From assembly GCF_018457175.1 (NCBI RefSeq), contig NZ_JAGFNU010000004.1, positions 1 through 64,000 on the forward strand: 64,000 nucleotides of DNA, given 5' to 3'. Under the pieces are notes generated by a model. It did not search any database and was not told the origin of the DNA. It saw nothing but the letters and a program-made list of their open reading frames with translations. This stretch comes from Pseudohalocynthiibacter aestuariivivens. Its GTDB lineage: Bacteria > Pseudomonadota > Alphaproteobacteria > Rhodobacterales > Rhodobacteraceae. Each line of letters starts with the position of its first letter. Within the stretch, counting starts at the first letter, position 1. Made by a program: the position numbers and the translations under genes. Positions 45,975-54,844 of the stretch are shown here, one piece after another.

Positions 45975-47029
45975 TTCGCCCTCGGGTCAAAATATTTGTA
46001 AAGAAGGTCCGAGAAAATGTTCAGACAGACAAAGACCAGCCCAACAACAACGGTTCCACCCATAACTGCGTTCATATCCGCAGATAGCAAAGCAGTTGTG
46101 ATGTACGAGCCGATACCGGGCCACGCGAAGATAATTTCGGTCAAAACCGAACCTTCGAGTAACCCGGCGTATGACAGTGCTATCACTGTGATCAGCTGAA
46201 CCTTGATATTGCCCAGCGCATGGCGCCAAATCACAGCGCGTTCTGACAGGCCTTTCACTCGTGCTGTCGTGATGTACTCACTGCTCAGTTGCTCCAGCAT
46301 GAAGCTGCGGGTCATACGGCTGATATAAGCCAAACTGTAATACCCAAGAAGCAGTGCAGGTAAGATGATGTGGCTCAACGCATCGCGGAACACATCCCAG
46401 TTGCGGTCAAGAAGACTGTCGACAAGGATCATGCCGGTCACTTCGGGAACGATATCCACATAAAAGATACCTACCCGCCCCGGTCCACCAACCCAGCCCA
46501 GAATTCCGTAAAAGATAAGAAGGGACACGAGGCCGAGCCAGAAGATCGGCATCGAATAACCAACCAGAGCCAGAACACGTGCGATCTGGTCAATCCAGGA
46601 ACCGCGCTTGACCGCCGCAATCACACCCAGAGGAACACCTACGAAAACACCAATCAGGGTGCCGAGGGTTGCAAGCTCAAGCGTTGCGGGAAAAACGCGT
46701 TTAATATCATCGGCTACAGGACGTGCATTAAGAAGCGAAACACCGAAATCGCCAGTGATGACATCCCAGATGTAGGTTGCGAACTGCACGATCAGGGGTT
46801 TATCCAATCCGATCGCCTTGTACGCCGCGTCATATGTTTCCTTTGACGCACTTTCGCCGACAATGGACAAAACCGGATCAACCGGCATCACCCGCCCAAT
46901 TATGAAAGTGATAAACAACAGCCCCAGCATCGTTATCGCGATGGAGCCTATAATTCGTACAATTGAAAGTAGCGCTTGTAGAAAGGGCGGAGTGTTCCGC
47001 CCTTTCGAGGTATCAGTCGTATTTGCCAC
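45971..47029 (-). CDS. Peptide ABC transporter permease (DppB type)
   Basis: 352 residues, six helices, DppB-type loop (LEQLSSEYITTARVKGLSERAVIWRHAL). The start is GTG at 47029, immediately after the TAA stop of the binding protein, so translation is probably coupled. Confidence 0.9.
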   Translation of the reverse strand: MANTTDTSKGRNTPPFLQALLSIVRIIGSIAITMLGLLFITFIIGRVMPVDPVLSIVGESASKETYDAAYKAIGLDKPLIVQFATYIWDVITGDFGVSLLNARPVADDIKRVFPATLELATLGTLIGVFVGVPLGVIAAVKRGSWIDQIARVLALVGYSMPIFWLGLVSLLIFYGILGWVGGPGRVGIFYVDIVPEVTGMILVDSLLDRNWDVFRDALSHIILPALLLGYYSLAYISRMTRSFMLEQLSSEYITTARVKGLSERAVIWRHALGNIKVQLITVIALSYAGLLEGSVLTEIIFAWPGIGSYITTALLSADMNAVMGGTVVVGLVFVCLNIFSDLLYKYFDPRAK

Positions 47030-48625
47030 TTACTTTGTCACCGGCCAGTAGGATACTGCGGTAATAGCGCCGCCGAGGCCTAGGTTCTGGACGTTGGAGC
47101 GACGACCGGTCTGTTCGATTTTCTGGAACATGACCGCAAACGGTGAAATTTCCAGGAACTTGCGCTGAATGTCGCCATACATTTGCGCCCGCACGTCACG
47201 GTCACCTTCGACAACGGCAGCCGCTGTCATTTCGGTGAGCCCTCCCGTGTCCCAGCTGTTGCGCCAAGCCAAAAGGCCAGTTGCACCTGCTTCGGTCGAG
47301 TTATCAGGGTTATACGCAAAAGTACCTGCGTTGGTATGCGGGTCAGGGTAATCCGGACCCCATGCACCAAGGTAAACGTCAAGCTCACGAGCACGGTAGC
47401 GCCCAAGGATTTGCTTCGCTGTACCGACGGTGATGTTCACCTTGATGCCCGCAAGCGCCATGGTGTTCTGGAAGCTTTGCGCGATTTCGATCCGCTCTTG
47501 TGCTTCACGTACGCCAACTTCGATTTCCAGACCTTCAACACCAGCGGCGGCAAGAAGTTCCTTGGCACGGTCAACGTTCAGGCTGTAAGGCGCATCGTCA
47601 ATCGCACCCAGATAGGTCGCAGGCAAAAAGTTTTGGTGGATCGTGTATTGACCACGCAGGAAGCTGTCCTGCATACCCTCATAGTCGATCAGGTATTTGA
47701 TCGCCTCACGAACTTCCGGTTTGCTAAGCACAGGGTGAGCCTGATTAAGAGAGATATACATCAGGCGGCCACGAAGTTCGCTATCAACGTCAATCCCATC
47801 AACACCCGTGATACCTGAAATGTCTTCCGGGTTCAGGTTGCGCGCAACGTCGATATCTCCTTGCTCAAGCAGCAAACGCTGCGTGGCGCTTTCCTGAATG
47901 TGACGCACGATCACGCGTTCCATTGCCGGAGCGCCTAAATAGAAATCAGGGTTGGAAACCAGAGTTACAGACTCATTTGGCTTCCAGCTTTGGACAGAGT
48001 AAGCACCGGACCCTGCAGTGTTCGTCGCAAGCCATGTGTTACCCATGTCACCGTCGACTTCATGCTCCATCACGGTTTTCATATCAACGATACCGCCGAT
48101 CGTAGCCGTTAGACAGTTCAGCACAAAAGAGGTCGCATAGCGCTTGTCAGTGGTGATCGAAAGGGTGTTTCCGTCCGCCACAATCGTTTCACTGACATTT
48201 TCTGGCGTAAAGCCAAATTGCGTCAGAATGAACGCTGGTGTCTTGTTCAGGATAATTACGCGGCGCAGTGAAAACTCAGCATCAGCCGCCGTAACCGGAT
48301 TGCCGGAATGGAACGTTACTCCTTCGCGCATGGTAAACGTGATGGTCCGGCCGTCTTCAGACACGGTCCAGCTTTCCGCGAGATCAGGCTGATAACCTGC
48401 GGTCAGGTCTAGTGGGTCAAAGTTTACGAGCTTGCCGTAAACATTTCGGCTAACGTCGCTGCCCGCAAACTCAAAGGATTGCGCCGGATCAAGTGTTGTT
48501 ATGTCATCTATTCGGTTTGCAATCACAAGCATGTTGGCCGGCGTTTCCGCCGCCGCAGGCAATGCGGTCATCCCCGTCGCAAGCGCAAGCACTGCACCCG
48601 CGAGGATTGGTTTAAAGTTTATCAT
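47030..48625 (-). CDS. Peptide ABC transporter substrate-binding protein (DppA/OppA type)
   Basis: 531 residues, signal peptide to about residue 26, family 5 extracellular solute-binding protein (TLDPAQSFEFAGSDVSRNVYGKL, DLAESWTVSEDGRTITFTMREGVTFHSG). It captures peptides or similar cationic solutes in the periplasm. First gene of the importer operon, downstream of the M19 dipeptidase gene. Confidence 0.9.
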   Translation of the reverse strand: MINFKPILAGAVLALATGMTALPAAAETPANMLVIANRIDDITTLDPAQSFEFAGSDVSRNVYGKLVNFDPLDLTAGYQPDLAESWTVSEDGRTITFTMREGVTFHSGNPVTAADAEFSLRRVIILNKTPAFILTQFGFTPENVSETIVADGNTLSITTDKRYATSFVLNCLTATIGGIVDMKTVMEHEVDGDMGNTWLATNTAGSGAYSVQSWKPNESVTLVSNPDFYLGAPAMERVIVRHIQESATQRLLLEQGDIDVARNLNPEDISGITGVDGIDVDSELRGRLMYISLNQAHPVLSKPEVREAIKYLIDYEGMQDSFLRGQYTIHQNFLPATYLGAIDDAPYSLNVDRAKELLAAAGVEGLEIEVGVREAQERIEIAQSFQNTMALAGIKVNITVGTAKQILGRYRARELDVYLGAWGPDYPDPHTNAGTFAYNPDNSTEAGATGLLAWRNSWDTGGLTEMTAAAVVEGDRDVRAQMYGDIQRKFLEISPFAVMFQKIEQTGRRSNVQNLGLGGAITAVSYWPVTK

Positions 48626-48662
48626 TTCTTGTCCTTCCTGTTGTTAAAAGAAGAGTGGTTTA

Positions 48663-49724
48663 TTACGCGCCCCAGATTCTTTCCAGAACACGCAACCAGT
48701 TTTCGTGGCAAAGTTTTTTTATTAAGGCTTCGTTATAGCCGTGTTTTACCATTGCTACTCGCAATTTAGGCAGACCGGCAATGTCGCCGATCTGTTCGGG
48801 AACAACCGCCCCGTCAAAATCAGACCCAAGACCAACATGGTCCTCACCAAGGCTTTCAATCAGGTGATCAAGGTGGCGCAGCATCGTTTCCAATGGTACT
48901 TCGGGCAGCATCTGGCCGTCCTCTCGCAGAAAAGCTACAGCAAAATTAAGCCCAACCATACCATTACTTTGCTTGATTGCAGCCAATTGTTTATTCGTCA
49001 GGTTTCGCGAATGCGGGCTGATCGCGTTACAATTAGAATGGGTCGCAACCAAAGGCGCGTTGCTGTGCTTGGCAACGTCCCAGAAACCAGCTTCGTTCAG
49101 ATGCGAAAGATCAATCATGATCCCGAGCTCGTTGCAGCGCTCAACCAGATTCAGTCCATGTTCGGTCAAACCACCACCAATATCGCCGTCGCTCGGAAAC
49201 CGGAAAGGAACACCTTCGCCGAATATTGTTGGGCGGCTCCATACCGGCCCAATGGAACGGAGCCCAGCCCGATAAAGCACATCAAGCGCATGAAGATTTG
49301 CGTCAATCGCTTCCGCACCCTCGATATGCATGATCGCGGCAAGCTGACCTGATTGAAGACAGGTTCGAATTTCCGCAGCCGTTTTGCATATGGTCAGTGC
49401 GCCTATCTCTTGCAGCCGAAGCAAGATTGCAGCTTGTTCCAGAACAACCGGCAATGCCTCTGCGCGACCTATCTGATCTGGCAGCGGTAAATCATAGGTC
49501 GGCTTGGTCATCTGCGCGTATTTGAATTCCATGTCGATCGGAGACGGTACATAAATGGCAAAGAAACCGCCGCCAAAACCAGCCGTTTTCGCGCGGGGTA
49601 AATCAATGTCGCCGTCACGCCCCGAAACAAAGCCATCGACTGCAGATATACCCCCTGCCCTGAAGATTTTCAGCAGAACGTCGTTGTGCCCGTCAAAGAC
49701 CAGAGGGTGGGTCATATCAGTCAT
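48663..49724 (-). CDS. M19 membrane-type dipeptidase
   Basis: 353 residues with a complete dizinc site: DGHNDV, HIEGAE, a SHLNE His, an ATHSN His and GSDFDG. It hydrolyses dipeptides and some D-amino-acid or beta-lactam-like amides. The start at 49724 has GGA 8 nt upstream; an upstream TTG is less likely. It precedes the peptide importer, which suggests intake and hydrolysis of the same peptides, and it is divergent from the LysR gene. Confidence 0.92.
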   Translation of the reverse strand: MTDMTHPLVFDGHNDVLLKIFRAGGISAVDGFVSGRDGDIDLPRAKTAGFGGGFFAIYVPSPIDMEFKYAQMTKPTYDLPLPDQIGRAEALPVVLEQAAILLRLQEIGALTICKTAAEIRTCLQSGQLAAIMHIEGAEAIDANLHALDVLYRAGLRSIGPVWSRPTIFGEGVPFRFPSDGDIGGGLTEHGLNLVERCNELGIMIDLSHLNEAGFWDVAKHSNAPLVATHSNCNAISPHSRNLTNKQLAAIKQSNGMVGLNFAVAFLREDGQMLPEVPLETMLRHLDHLIESLGEDHVGLGSDFDGAVVPEQIGDIAGLPKLRVAMVKHGYNEALIKKLCHENWLRVLERIWGA

Positions 49725-49850
49725 TGCAGCGTCCAATGTTGTTTAGCCAGCCAGTTTTAATGATGTGATGTGGAATCGTTCAGCAGCCCAAGCGTCACTT
49801 CAACAAGAATGAGTGTAACAGATAGATTTTCATTCAATAGTCTCAAAGTT

Positions 49851-49865
49851 ATGAGTATTACTCAT
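49851..49865. promoter_or_regulatory. Candidate LysR operator
   Basis: ATGAGTATTACTCAT is a perfect 15-bp palindrome with a T-N11-A core, as expected for LysR-type regulators, 42 bp upstream of the LysR gene. A weaker related site (ATGAGTGTAACAG) begins at about 49809. Together they occupy the divergent promoter between the regulator and the dipeptidase. Confidence 0.55.
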
Positions 49866-49906
49866 AGAGCAATGACTAAAAACCAACTGCTTTTGGAGCG
49901 TGGAAA

Positions 49907-50821
49907 ATGCGGAAAAACTGGCACAGCGTAAGAGAATATCAGGCTCTGCGTGCAACTATCTCTGGTGGTTCAACAACCTCTGCTGCCAGGCGGCTTGGCC
50001 TTACGCAATCGGCAATCAGCCGGTCGATTTCCAGTCTTGAAACAAGGTTAGGTAAAACACTGTTTCAGCGAGAATCCGGCCGGTTGCGCCCCACGGACGA
50101 AGCGATCCAGCTAAATGCGCGGCTTGACGATCTGTTTGTCGCGCTGGACCAGATTGACGGAGAGAATGACCAAAGACAGGAAACGCTGAAGCTTATCGCG
50201 CCCCCGACCTATGCACACCGGTTTCTGGTGACACGTGTCGCCAGCTTTCTGAAAGCTAACCCCAATATCTTTATCAGCTTTGAAATTGGAACATCTGATG
50301 AAGTGGTCACAGGTATTCTGGACAATCGGTTCGACCTTGGCATCACAGGTGTCGAGCTTACGCGAACCGGGTTGAACCTTATCCCCTTTCGCAACTCCCA
50401 AACCGTTTGCGTCATGAAGCCAGATCACCCGCTTGCAAAAAAGAAAATCATTCGTCCCGAGGACCTTGATGGTCAGGATATTGTCGCCCTGTCCTCGCGT
50501 CATGCACGACGCGCGCAGCTTGAGCGCGCCATCGCCGAAGTTGGCGCCAAGGCTCATGTTGTTGCTGAAACTGGTACAACAGTTGCCGCAATCGAAATGG
50601 TGCGTGCCGGGCTGGGGTTGGCCGTCGTCAGCCCGTTTCCCGCCATTCAAGCAAATGAGCAAGACCTGGCAGTGCGCCTGTTTGAGCCCCCTTTGCAATA
50701 TCGCACTTATTTTGCCGTCTCTGACCATCGGCCGCTTTCCCGCGTCGCGAGGGCATTCATGCGGCACGTGCGTTTAACGACGCCAGGCGACAGTTTTGAT
50801 ACGGCACTGACAGCAGATTGA
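49907..50821 (+). CDS. LysR-family transcriptional regulator
   Basis: 304 residues. N-terminal HTH (about 5-65: TTSAARRLGLTQSAISRSISSLETRLG) and periplasmic-binding-like effector domain. It is divergent from the dipeptidase/peptide importer, and creatinase follows downstream on the same strand. A perfect palindrome in the divergent promoter suggests control of itself and the dipeptidase/importer. The effector is unknown. Confidence 0.9.
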   Translation: MRKNWHSVREYQALRATISGGSTTSAARRLGLTQSAISRSISSLETRLGKTLFQRESGRLRPTDEAIQLNARLDDLFVALDQIDGENDQRQETLKLIAPPTYAHRFLVTRVASFLKANPNIFISFEIGTSDEVVTGILDNRFDLGITGVELTRTGLNLIPFRNSQTVCVMKPDHPLAKKKIIRPEDLDGQDIVALSSRHARRAQLERAIAEVGAKAHVVAETGTTVAAIEMVRAGLGLAVVSPFPAIQANEQDLAVRLFEPPLQYRTYFAVSDHRPLSRVARAFMRHVRLTTPGDSFDTALTAD

Positions 50822-50871
50822 GGTGACAACACTTTTGATGCTGTAAATCTCAATCAACAGCATCATTTTAT

Positions 50872-50898
50872 TTGACAGACTAGCTGCTCAAATATAAT
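50872..50898 (+). promoter_or_regulatory. Near-consensus promoter of the creatinase gene
   Basis: Both hexamers match consensus: -35 TTGACA (50872-50877) and -10 TATAAT (50893-50898), with a 15-nt spacer, slightly short of the optimum. The expected transcript start is about 50905, at the 5' edge of the structured leader. The leader before the creatinase ATG would be about 140 nt. Confidence 0.65.
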
Positions 50899-50902
50899 CC
50901 GA

Positions 50903-51012
50903 CAGTGCGGTGTGGGCAACGATGGCGTCGTTGCATCCAATCCTATTCACACCGTGGTCATCGCACTGATGTACCAACCATCCTGCACGCCGGGGTGTGT
51001 TTGCTGGGCGTG
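50903..51012 (+). promoter_or_regulatory. Structured leader upstream of creatinase (riboswitch-like)
   Basis: Nested complementary segments: CGGTGTG (50908-50914) with CACACCG (50948-50954), enclosing GCAACGA (50916-50922) with TCGTTGC (50928-50934). CAGTGCG (50903-50909) can instead pair with CGCACTG (50962-50968), competing for 50908-50909. A further stem CACGCC (50986-50991) / GGCGTG (51007-51012) lies before the ribosome-binding site. It does not match a riboswitch I recognise. Folding is inferred by hand. Confidence 0.5.
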
Positions 51013-51045
51013 AATTTCCGTCCGGCTTTTGGATAGGAAATGACG

Positions 51046-52257
51046 ATGGATATTAACTCAAGACCTGAAATGTTCACGTGTCACAACGGTGACAAAGCCC
51101 CGCTGCCGTTTTCGAACGCTGAATATGAACGCCGCGTTGCCGGCCTGCGCAAAATCATGGCCGCAAAAGATGTGCCTGCCGTTCTGCTTACCTCAATGCA
51201 CAACATCGCTTACTACACTGGCTTTCTGTATTGTAGCTTTGGCCGGCCCTATGCCTGCGTTGTCACGCAGGACGCAATCACAACCGTTTCGGCCAATATC
51301 GACGCGGGCCAACCCTGGCGGCGTTGTTTCGGTGAAAACGTGATTTACACCGACTGGAAGCGCAATAATTACTGGCGTGCGGTTGCATCGCTCGTCGGGT
51401 CTGCTGGCCGTATCGGCGTTGAAAACGACCATATGACACTGACAAGTCGTGCAACGCTGAAAGAGTTTTTGGGCAACACAGAACTTGTCGACATTGCTGG
51501 CGACACAATGGCAGCGCGTATGCATAAATCGGCTGAAGAGATTGTCCTGATCCGCGAAGGTGCGCGTGTAGCAGACATTGGCGGTGACGCAATCCGTGCC
51601 GCAATCCGCGAAGGCGCACGCGAGATCGATATCGCCATGGCAGGGCGCAACGCGATGGAGCTGGAAATTGCCCGTTCGCACCCTAACAGTGAAATCCGCG
51701 ATAACTGGGTTTGGTTTCAGTCTGGTTTAAACACAGACGGCGCGCATAACCCCGTGACCACCCGCGCGCTGGAACAAGGCGACATCCTGAGCCTCAACAC
51801 CTTTCCGATGATCTCTGGCTATTACACCGCGCTGGAACGCACCCTGTTTCTGGGCGAGCCTGATGCAGAAAGCCTGCGCCTGTGGAAAGCCAACGTCGCA
51901 ACACATGAACTGGGCTTGTCGCTTATCCGCCCGGGTGTTACATGCTCTGCAATCTGTGATGAGCTGAACCGTTTTCTGGCTGACGAAAACCTTCTTCAGT
52001 ACAGATCATTTGGCTATGGTCATTCGTTTGGTGTTCTTTCGCACTACTATGGCCGCGAGGCCGGGCTTGAGCTGCGTGAAGACATTGATACGGTTCTGGA
52101 ACCCGGAATGGTTGTTTCAATGGAGCCAATGCTTTGGGTTCCCGAAGGAACTGCCGGCGCCGGTGGTTACCGCGAGCACGACATTCTGATTGTTGGCGAC
52201 GATGGTGCAGAAAACATTACAGGTTTCGCTTACGGGCCCGAAGCCAACATAATCTGA
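51046..52257 (+). CDS. Creatinase
   Basis: 403 residues, highly similar throughout to known creatinases of the pita-bread (M24) fold: HNIAYYTGFLYCSFGRPYA, NIDAGQPWRR, GLNTDGAHNPVTTR with the catalytic His234, GYGHSFG, and PGMVVSMEPM. The metal ligands of aminopeptidases are absent, as expected. It hydrolyses creatine to sarcosine and urea. I place the start at the second ATG (51046), 8 nt after AGGA; the first ATG (51040) is too close. It has its own promoter and leader. Confidence 0.93.
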   Translation: MDINSRPEMFTCHNGDKAPLPFSNAEYERRVAGLRKIMAAKDVPAVLLTSMHNIAYYTGFLYCSFGRPYACVVTQDAITTVSANIDAGQPWRRCFGENVIYTDWKRNNYWRAVASLVGSAGRIGVENDHMTLTSRATLKEFLGNTELVDIAGDTMAARMHKSAEEIVLIREGARVADIGGDAIRAAIREGAREIDIAMAGRNAMELEIARSHPNSEIRDNWVWFQSGLNTDGAHNPVTTRALEQGDILSLNTFPMISGYYTALERTLFLGEPDAESLRLWKANVATHELGLSLIRPGVTCSAICDELNRFLADENLLQYRSFGYGHSFGVLSHYYGREAGLELREDIDTVLEPGMVVSMEPMLWVPEGTAGAGGYREHDILIVGDDGAENITGFAYGPEANII

Positions 52258-52265
52258 GAAAATAG

Positions 52266-52287
52266 GCGCGCGGGTTCACTCGCGCGC
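52266..52287 (+). terminator. Hairpin after creatinase
   Basis: A 7-bp GC-only stem (GCGCGCG / CGCGCGC) with an 8-nt loop, 8 nt after the creatinase stop and followed by AACTTT. It is probably a transcript end, although the T-run is weak. Confidence 0.5.
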
Positions 52288-52604
52288 AACTTTCCAAAGA
52301 TGGAAACATAACGCCACTAGAGGGCTGAACTAGCTCAGGGTCAGAATTTATGAACTGATTGAAGGAGCCAGATGACAGTTACGATCCCATACTTTCTAAT
52401 TAGTTAAAGCGTAGCTAACGTCTGCTTTCAAAATGCCGCCCTAAAACCTTTCAAAACACCACCCGTTTTGTCGCGAGTTTTCGTAATAGCGAAGCGCTTG
52501 ATCTTTCAGCTTTAGATTGTTCGCGACAAAAACCACCGTTTCTTGTTCCATTTGAACTCGTAGATTCGCTTGAAAAACTTCAGTTATCTATAGGCAGGGT
52601 ATCC
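52288..52604. other. Spacer upstream of the membrane-protein/acetyltransferase pair
   Basis: About 317 bp with several stop codons in all frames. It probably contains the promoter of the next two genes. Nothing else is recognised. Confidence 0.45.
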
Positions 52605-52775
52605 ATGATCGGCTTACTTCAAATTTTGATCTCGCTGATATTCTCGGCACACTGGCTTTCATTTATTTTTGGCAACAGGGAAGCTAAAGTTCTTGGCCTA
52701 CGTTACGAAACACTGATGTTCATCAGCATTGTTAGCGCAGTTCTTGGATTCATTTTTATTAGGATTGGGATATAA
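52605..52775 (+). CDS. Small two-helix membrane protein
   Basis: A 56-residue protein: helix 1 (about residues 3-22, MIGLLQILISLIFSAHWLSF), a charged loop NREAKVLGLRYE (24-35) and helix 2 (about 36-56). ATG at 52605 follows AGGCAGGG. Its TAA overlaps the acetyltransferase ATG (TAATG), so translation is coupled. I do not recognise the family. It may anchor or assist the acetyltransferase. Confidence 0.6.
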   Translation: MIGLLQILISLIFSAHWLSFIFGNREAKVLGLRYETLMFISIVSAVLGFIFIRIGI

Positions 52776-53326
52776 TGACAGAGCGACAGAAAATGGCGGC
52801 GGGCAAATGGTACACCTGTCTTGATGACGAGCTAGAGGCGCTTCGGGTCAAGGCGCGGTCAGCGGTGCATCAGCACAATACTCTGCCTTTAGAAGACCGG
52901 GGGGCAATCGGACCGAAACTTGCCCGACTCATTAAGGCTAAGAACGCCATCATCGAAGCACCGTTTCACTGCGCCTATGGCATCAACATTGAACTCGGGG
53001 ACAAGGTTTTCTTAAATGCGGGCTGCACCATTCTGGATTGTGCCACAGTGACCATCAGCGATCAGTGCCAACTCGGGCCCAATGTACAAATCTATTGCGC
53101 CGAACACCATAAGGATCCGATCAAGCGATGCCTTGAAGGACTAGAGATCGCCCACCCTGTTCACATCGGCAAACGGGTTTGGGTCGGTGGTGGTGCTATC
53201 ATTCTGGCGGGTGTTACAATCGGTGAAGGGGCAGTCATAGGTGCGGGTAGCGTTGTCACAAAGGACGTCGATCCTGGCCAAGTAGTAGTGGGCAACCCTG
53301 CACGGCCAATTGGCAGCACAGGGTGA
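52775..53326 (+). CDS. Sugar O-acetyltransferase (maltose/NodL type)
   Basis: 183 residues: N-terminal Mac domain (about 3-60: KMAAGKWYTCLDDEL) and a left-handed beta-helix of hexapeptide repeats (about 70-180) with the active-site His in AEHHKDP and the GGGAIILAGVTIGEGAVIGAGSVVTKDV segment. It acetylates sugars from acetyl-CoA. The neighbouring genes do not indicate the substrate. Confidence 0.9.
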   Translation: MTERQKMAAGKWYTCLDDELEALRVKARSAVHQHNTLPLEDRGAIGPKLARLIKAKNAIIEAPFHCAYGINIELGDKVFLNAGCTILDCATVTISDQCQLGPNVQIYCAEHHKDPIKRCLEGLEIAHPVHIGKRVWVGGGAIILAGVTIGEGAVIGAGSVVTKDVDPGQVVVGNPARPIGSTG

Positions 53327-53458
53327 CTCTTTCTGCTGGTGCTCTTTTCACTCTTTGCGTCAGTATGGGCCCGCAACGATCATCCACACACTTGCAGAAA
53401 ATTGTCGCTTTGTCCCGCATAGCAGCCCTTCGCTTTTCTTAGTTTATAGGTCCTGCTC

Positions 53459-54640
53459 TTAATCCTTCACAAACAACTTCCGGGGAGTTGCGCACAGGCA
53501 TTCCACCCCTGTATCGGTGATCAGGATAGGCTCTGTTATCTCCACCCCACCATCATCAAGCCATAGTGCTGGCATAAAGTGAAAAGTCATTCCGGGTTTG
53601 AGTTCTGTACGGTCTCCGCGGCGAAAAGATACCGTTCTTTCACCCCAGTCCGGCGGGTAGGACAGACCAATCGCATAGCCACACCGACTGTCCTTTTCAA
53701 AGCCAAGCTGGTTCAGTTTCGCATTGAACGCATTCGCGATATCTTCGGCAAAGTTTCCGGGTTTGGCTTGTTCAAGACCCACTTCAACCGCTTCCAGAAC
53801 CGCCTTTTCCGAATCAAGATATTTCTTTGGCGGCGCCCCAAAAAACAGGGTGCGCGATTGCGTTGCGTGGTAGCGTCTGTGAACACCTGCCAATTCAAAA
53901 AAAGTGCTTTCCCCCGCCTTAAGAGGTTTATCATCCCACGTCAGATGCGGGGCTGTTGCATCCATTCCCGATGGGGCCATAGGCACAATTGCCGGATAGT
54001 CTCCCCAGTGCCCGTCAGCCCCGCGAACTGCTGTCCTGTAAATCTCGGCCACCAGATCATTCTTGCGCATGCCGGGTTCTGCGATTTCGATAATTTTTGC
54101 ATGCATCGCCTCTACGATCTTCGCGGCACGGCGCATGTAAGAAATTTCAGTCTCAGATTTAATGCCGCGTTGCCAGTTCACGAGGCCAGTCATGTCCTTG
54201 AAACCGGCCGTGCTCAACGCCCCGACAAGCGACGCGTGCGCGGCGGCGGAGTAGTAGTAATTGTCGAGTTCAACACCAATGTTTCCCTGCGCCCAACCGC
54301 GCTCTGACAGCAATGCAGCAAGTGTTTCCATCGGGTGTTTTTCAGGGTTCTGGACGTAGGTATCATCATAGCCGACAATGTTGTCGTGCTGCATGAATGC
54401 GGTAAGTTTTGCACCCAGGCCATCCATCGCACGACCCCACCACACAGGTTCACCTTCCATGCCCAGAACAACCGCTTGGTGCACATAAAACGACCAGCCG
54501 TCATATCCCGTCAGCCAGTGCATATTCGAAGGGTCTGAAACAATGAGAACATCAACGCCCCTCGCTTGCATGGCGGCGCGTGTCTTGCCAATACGTGCGC
54601 TGTATTCTTCGTGGTTAAAATTCAGATTTGCTGATGACAT
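53459..54640 (-). CDS. doeA: Ectoine hydrolase-like M24 protein (DoeA/EutD family)
   Basis: 393 residues, pita-bread fold. It carries the DoeA hallmarks LIVSDPSNMHWLTGYDGWSF, GLVNWQRGIKS, YPAIVPMAPSG and GYAIGLSYPPDWGERT. Metal ligands of true M24 peptidases are replaced. DoeA opens ectoine to N-acetyl-diaminobutyrate. Here there is no doeB/doeC/doeD set beside it. Instead a diaminopropionate lyase and an M20 deacylase occur upstream, so a related substrate is possible. Confidence 0.82.
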   Translation of the reverse strand: MSSANLNFNHEEYSARIGKTRAAMQARGVDVLIVSDPSNMHWLTGYDGWSFYVHQAVVLGMEGEPVWWGRAMDGLGAKLTAFMQHDNIVGYDDTYVQNPEKHPMETLAALLSERGWAQGNIGVELDNYYYSAAAHASLVGALSTAGFKDMTGLVNWQRGIKSETEISYMRRAAKIVEAMHAKIIEIAEPGMRKNDLVAEIYRTAVRGADGHWGDYPAIVPMAPSGMDATAPHLTWDDKPLKAGESTFFELAGVHRRYHATQSRTLFFGAPPKKYLDSEKAVLEAVEVGLEQAKPGNFAEDIANAFNAKLNQLGFEKDSRCGYAIGLSYPPDWGERTVSFRRGDRTELKPGMTFHFMPALWLDDGGVEITEPILITDTGVECLCATPRKLFVKD

Positions 54641-54793
54641 CCCTTGAACCCTTCGGTGACTAACTTGGAAAACTTTAGCAGCACATTCAATTTATAAACG
54701 CACAAAAGCGACTTCCTAATGCTGGGTTTTTTTGCCGTTTTCTGTCGGGCTACTGCCCCGACGCTTGCTAAGGCATATGCACAATGCAGGAAC

Positions 54794-54829
54794 AAAAAAA
54801 AGGCCGGGCAATTGCCCGGCCTTTTTTTT
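54794..54829 (-). terminator. Perfect palindromic bidirectional terminator
   Basis: A 36-bp perfect palindrome: eight A, a 20-bp GC-rich dyad (centre GGGCAATTGCCC) and eight T. It is symmetrical and so can stop transcription from either strand. It ends the leftward ABC importer operon 16 nt past the last permease stop, and separates it from the DoeA-like gene. Confidence 0.92.
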
Positions 54830-54844
54830 GGTACTTGTAGCCAA

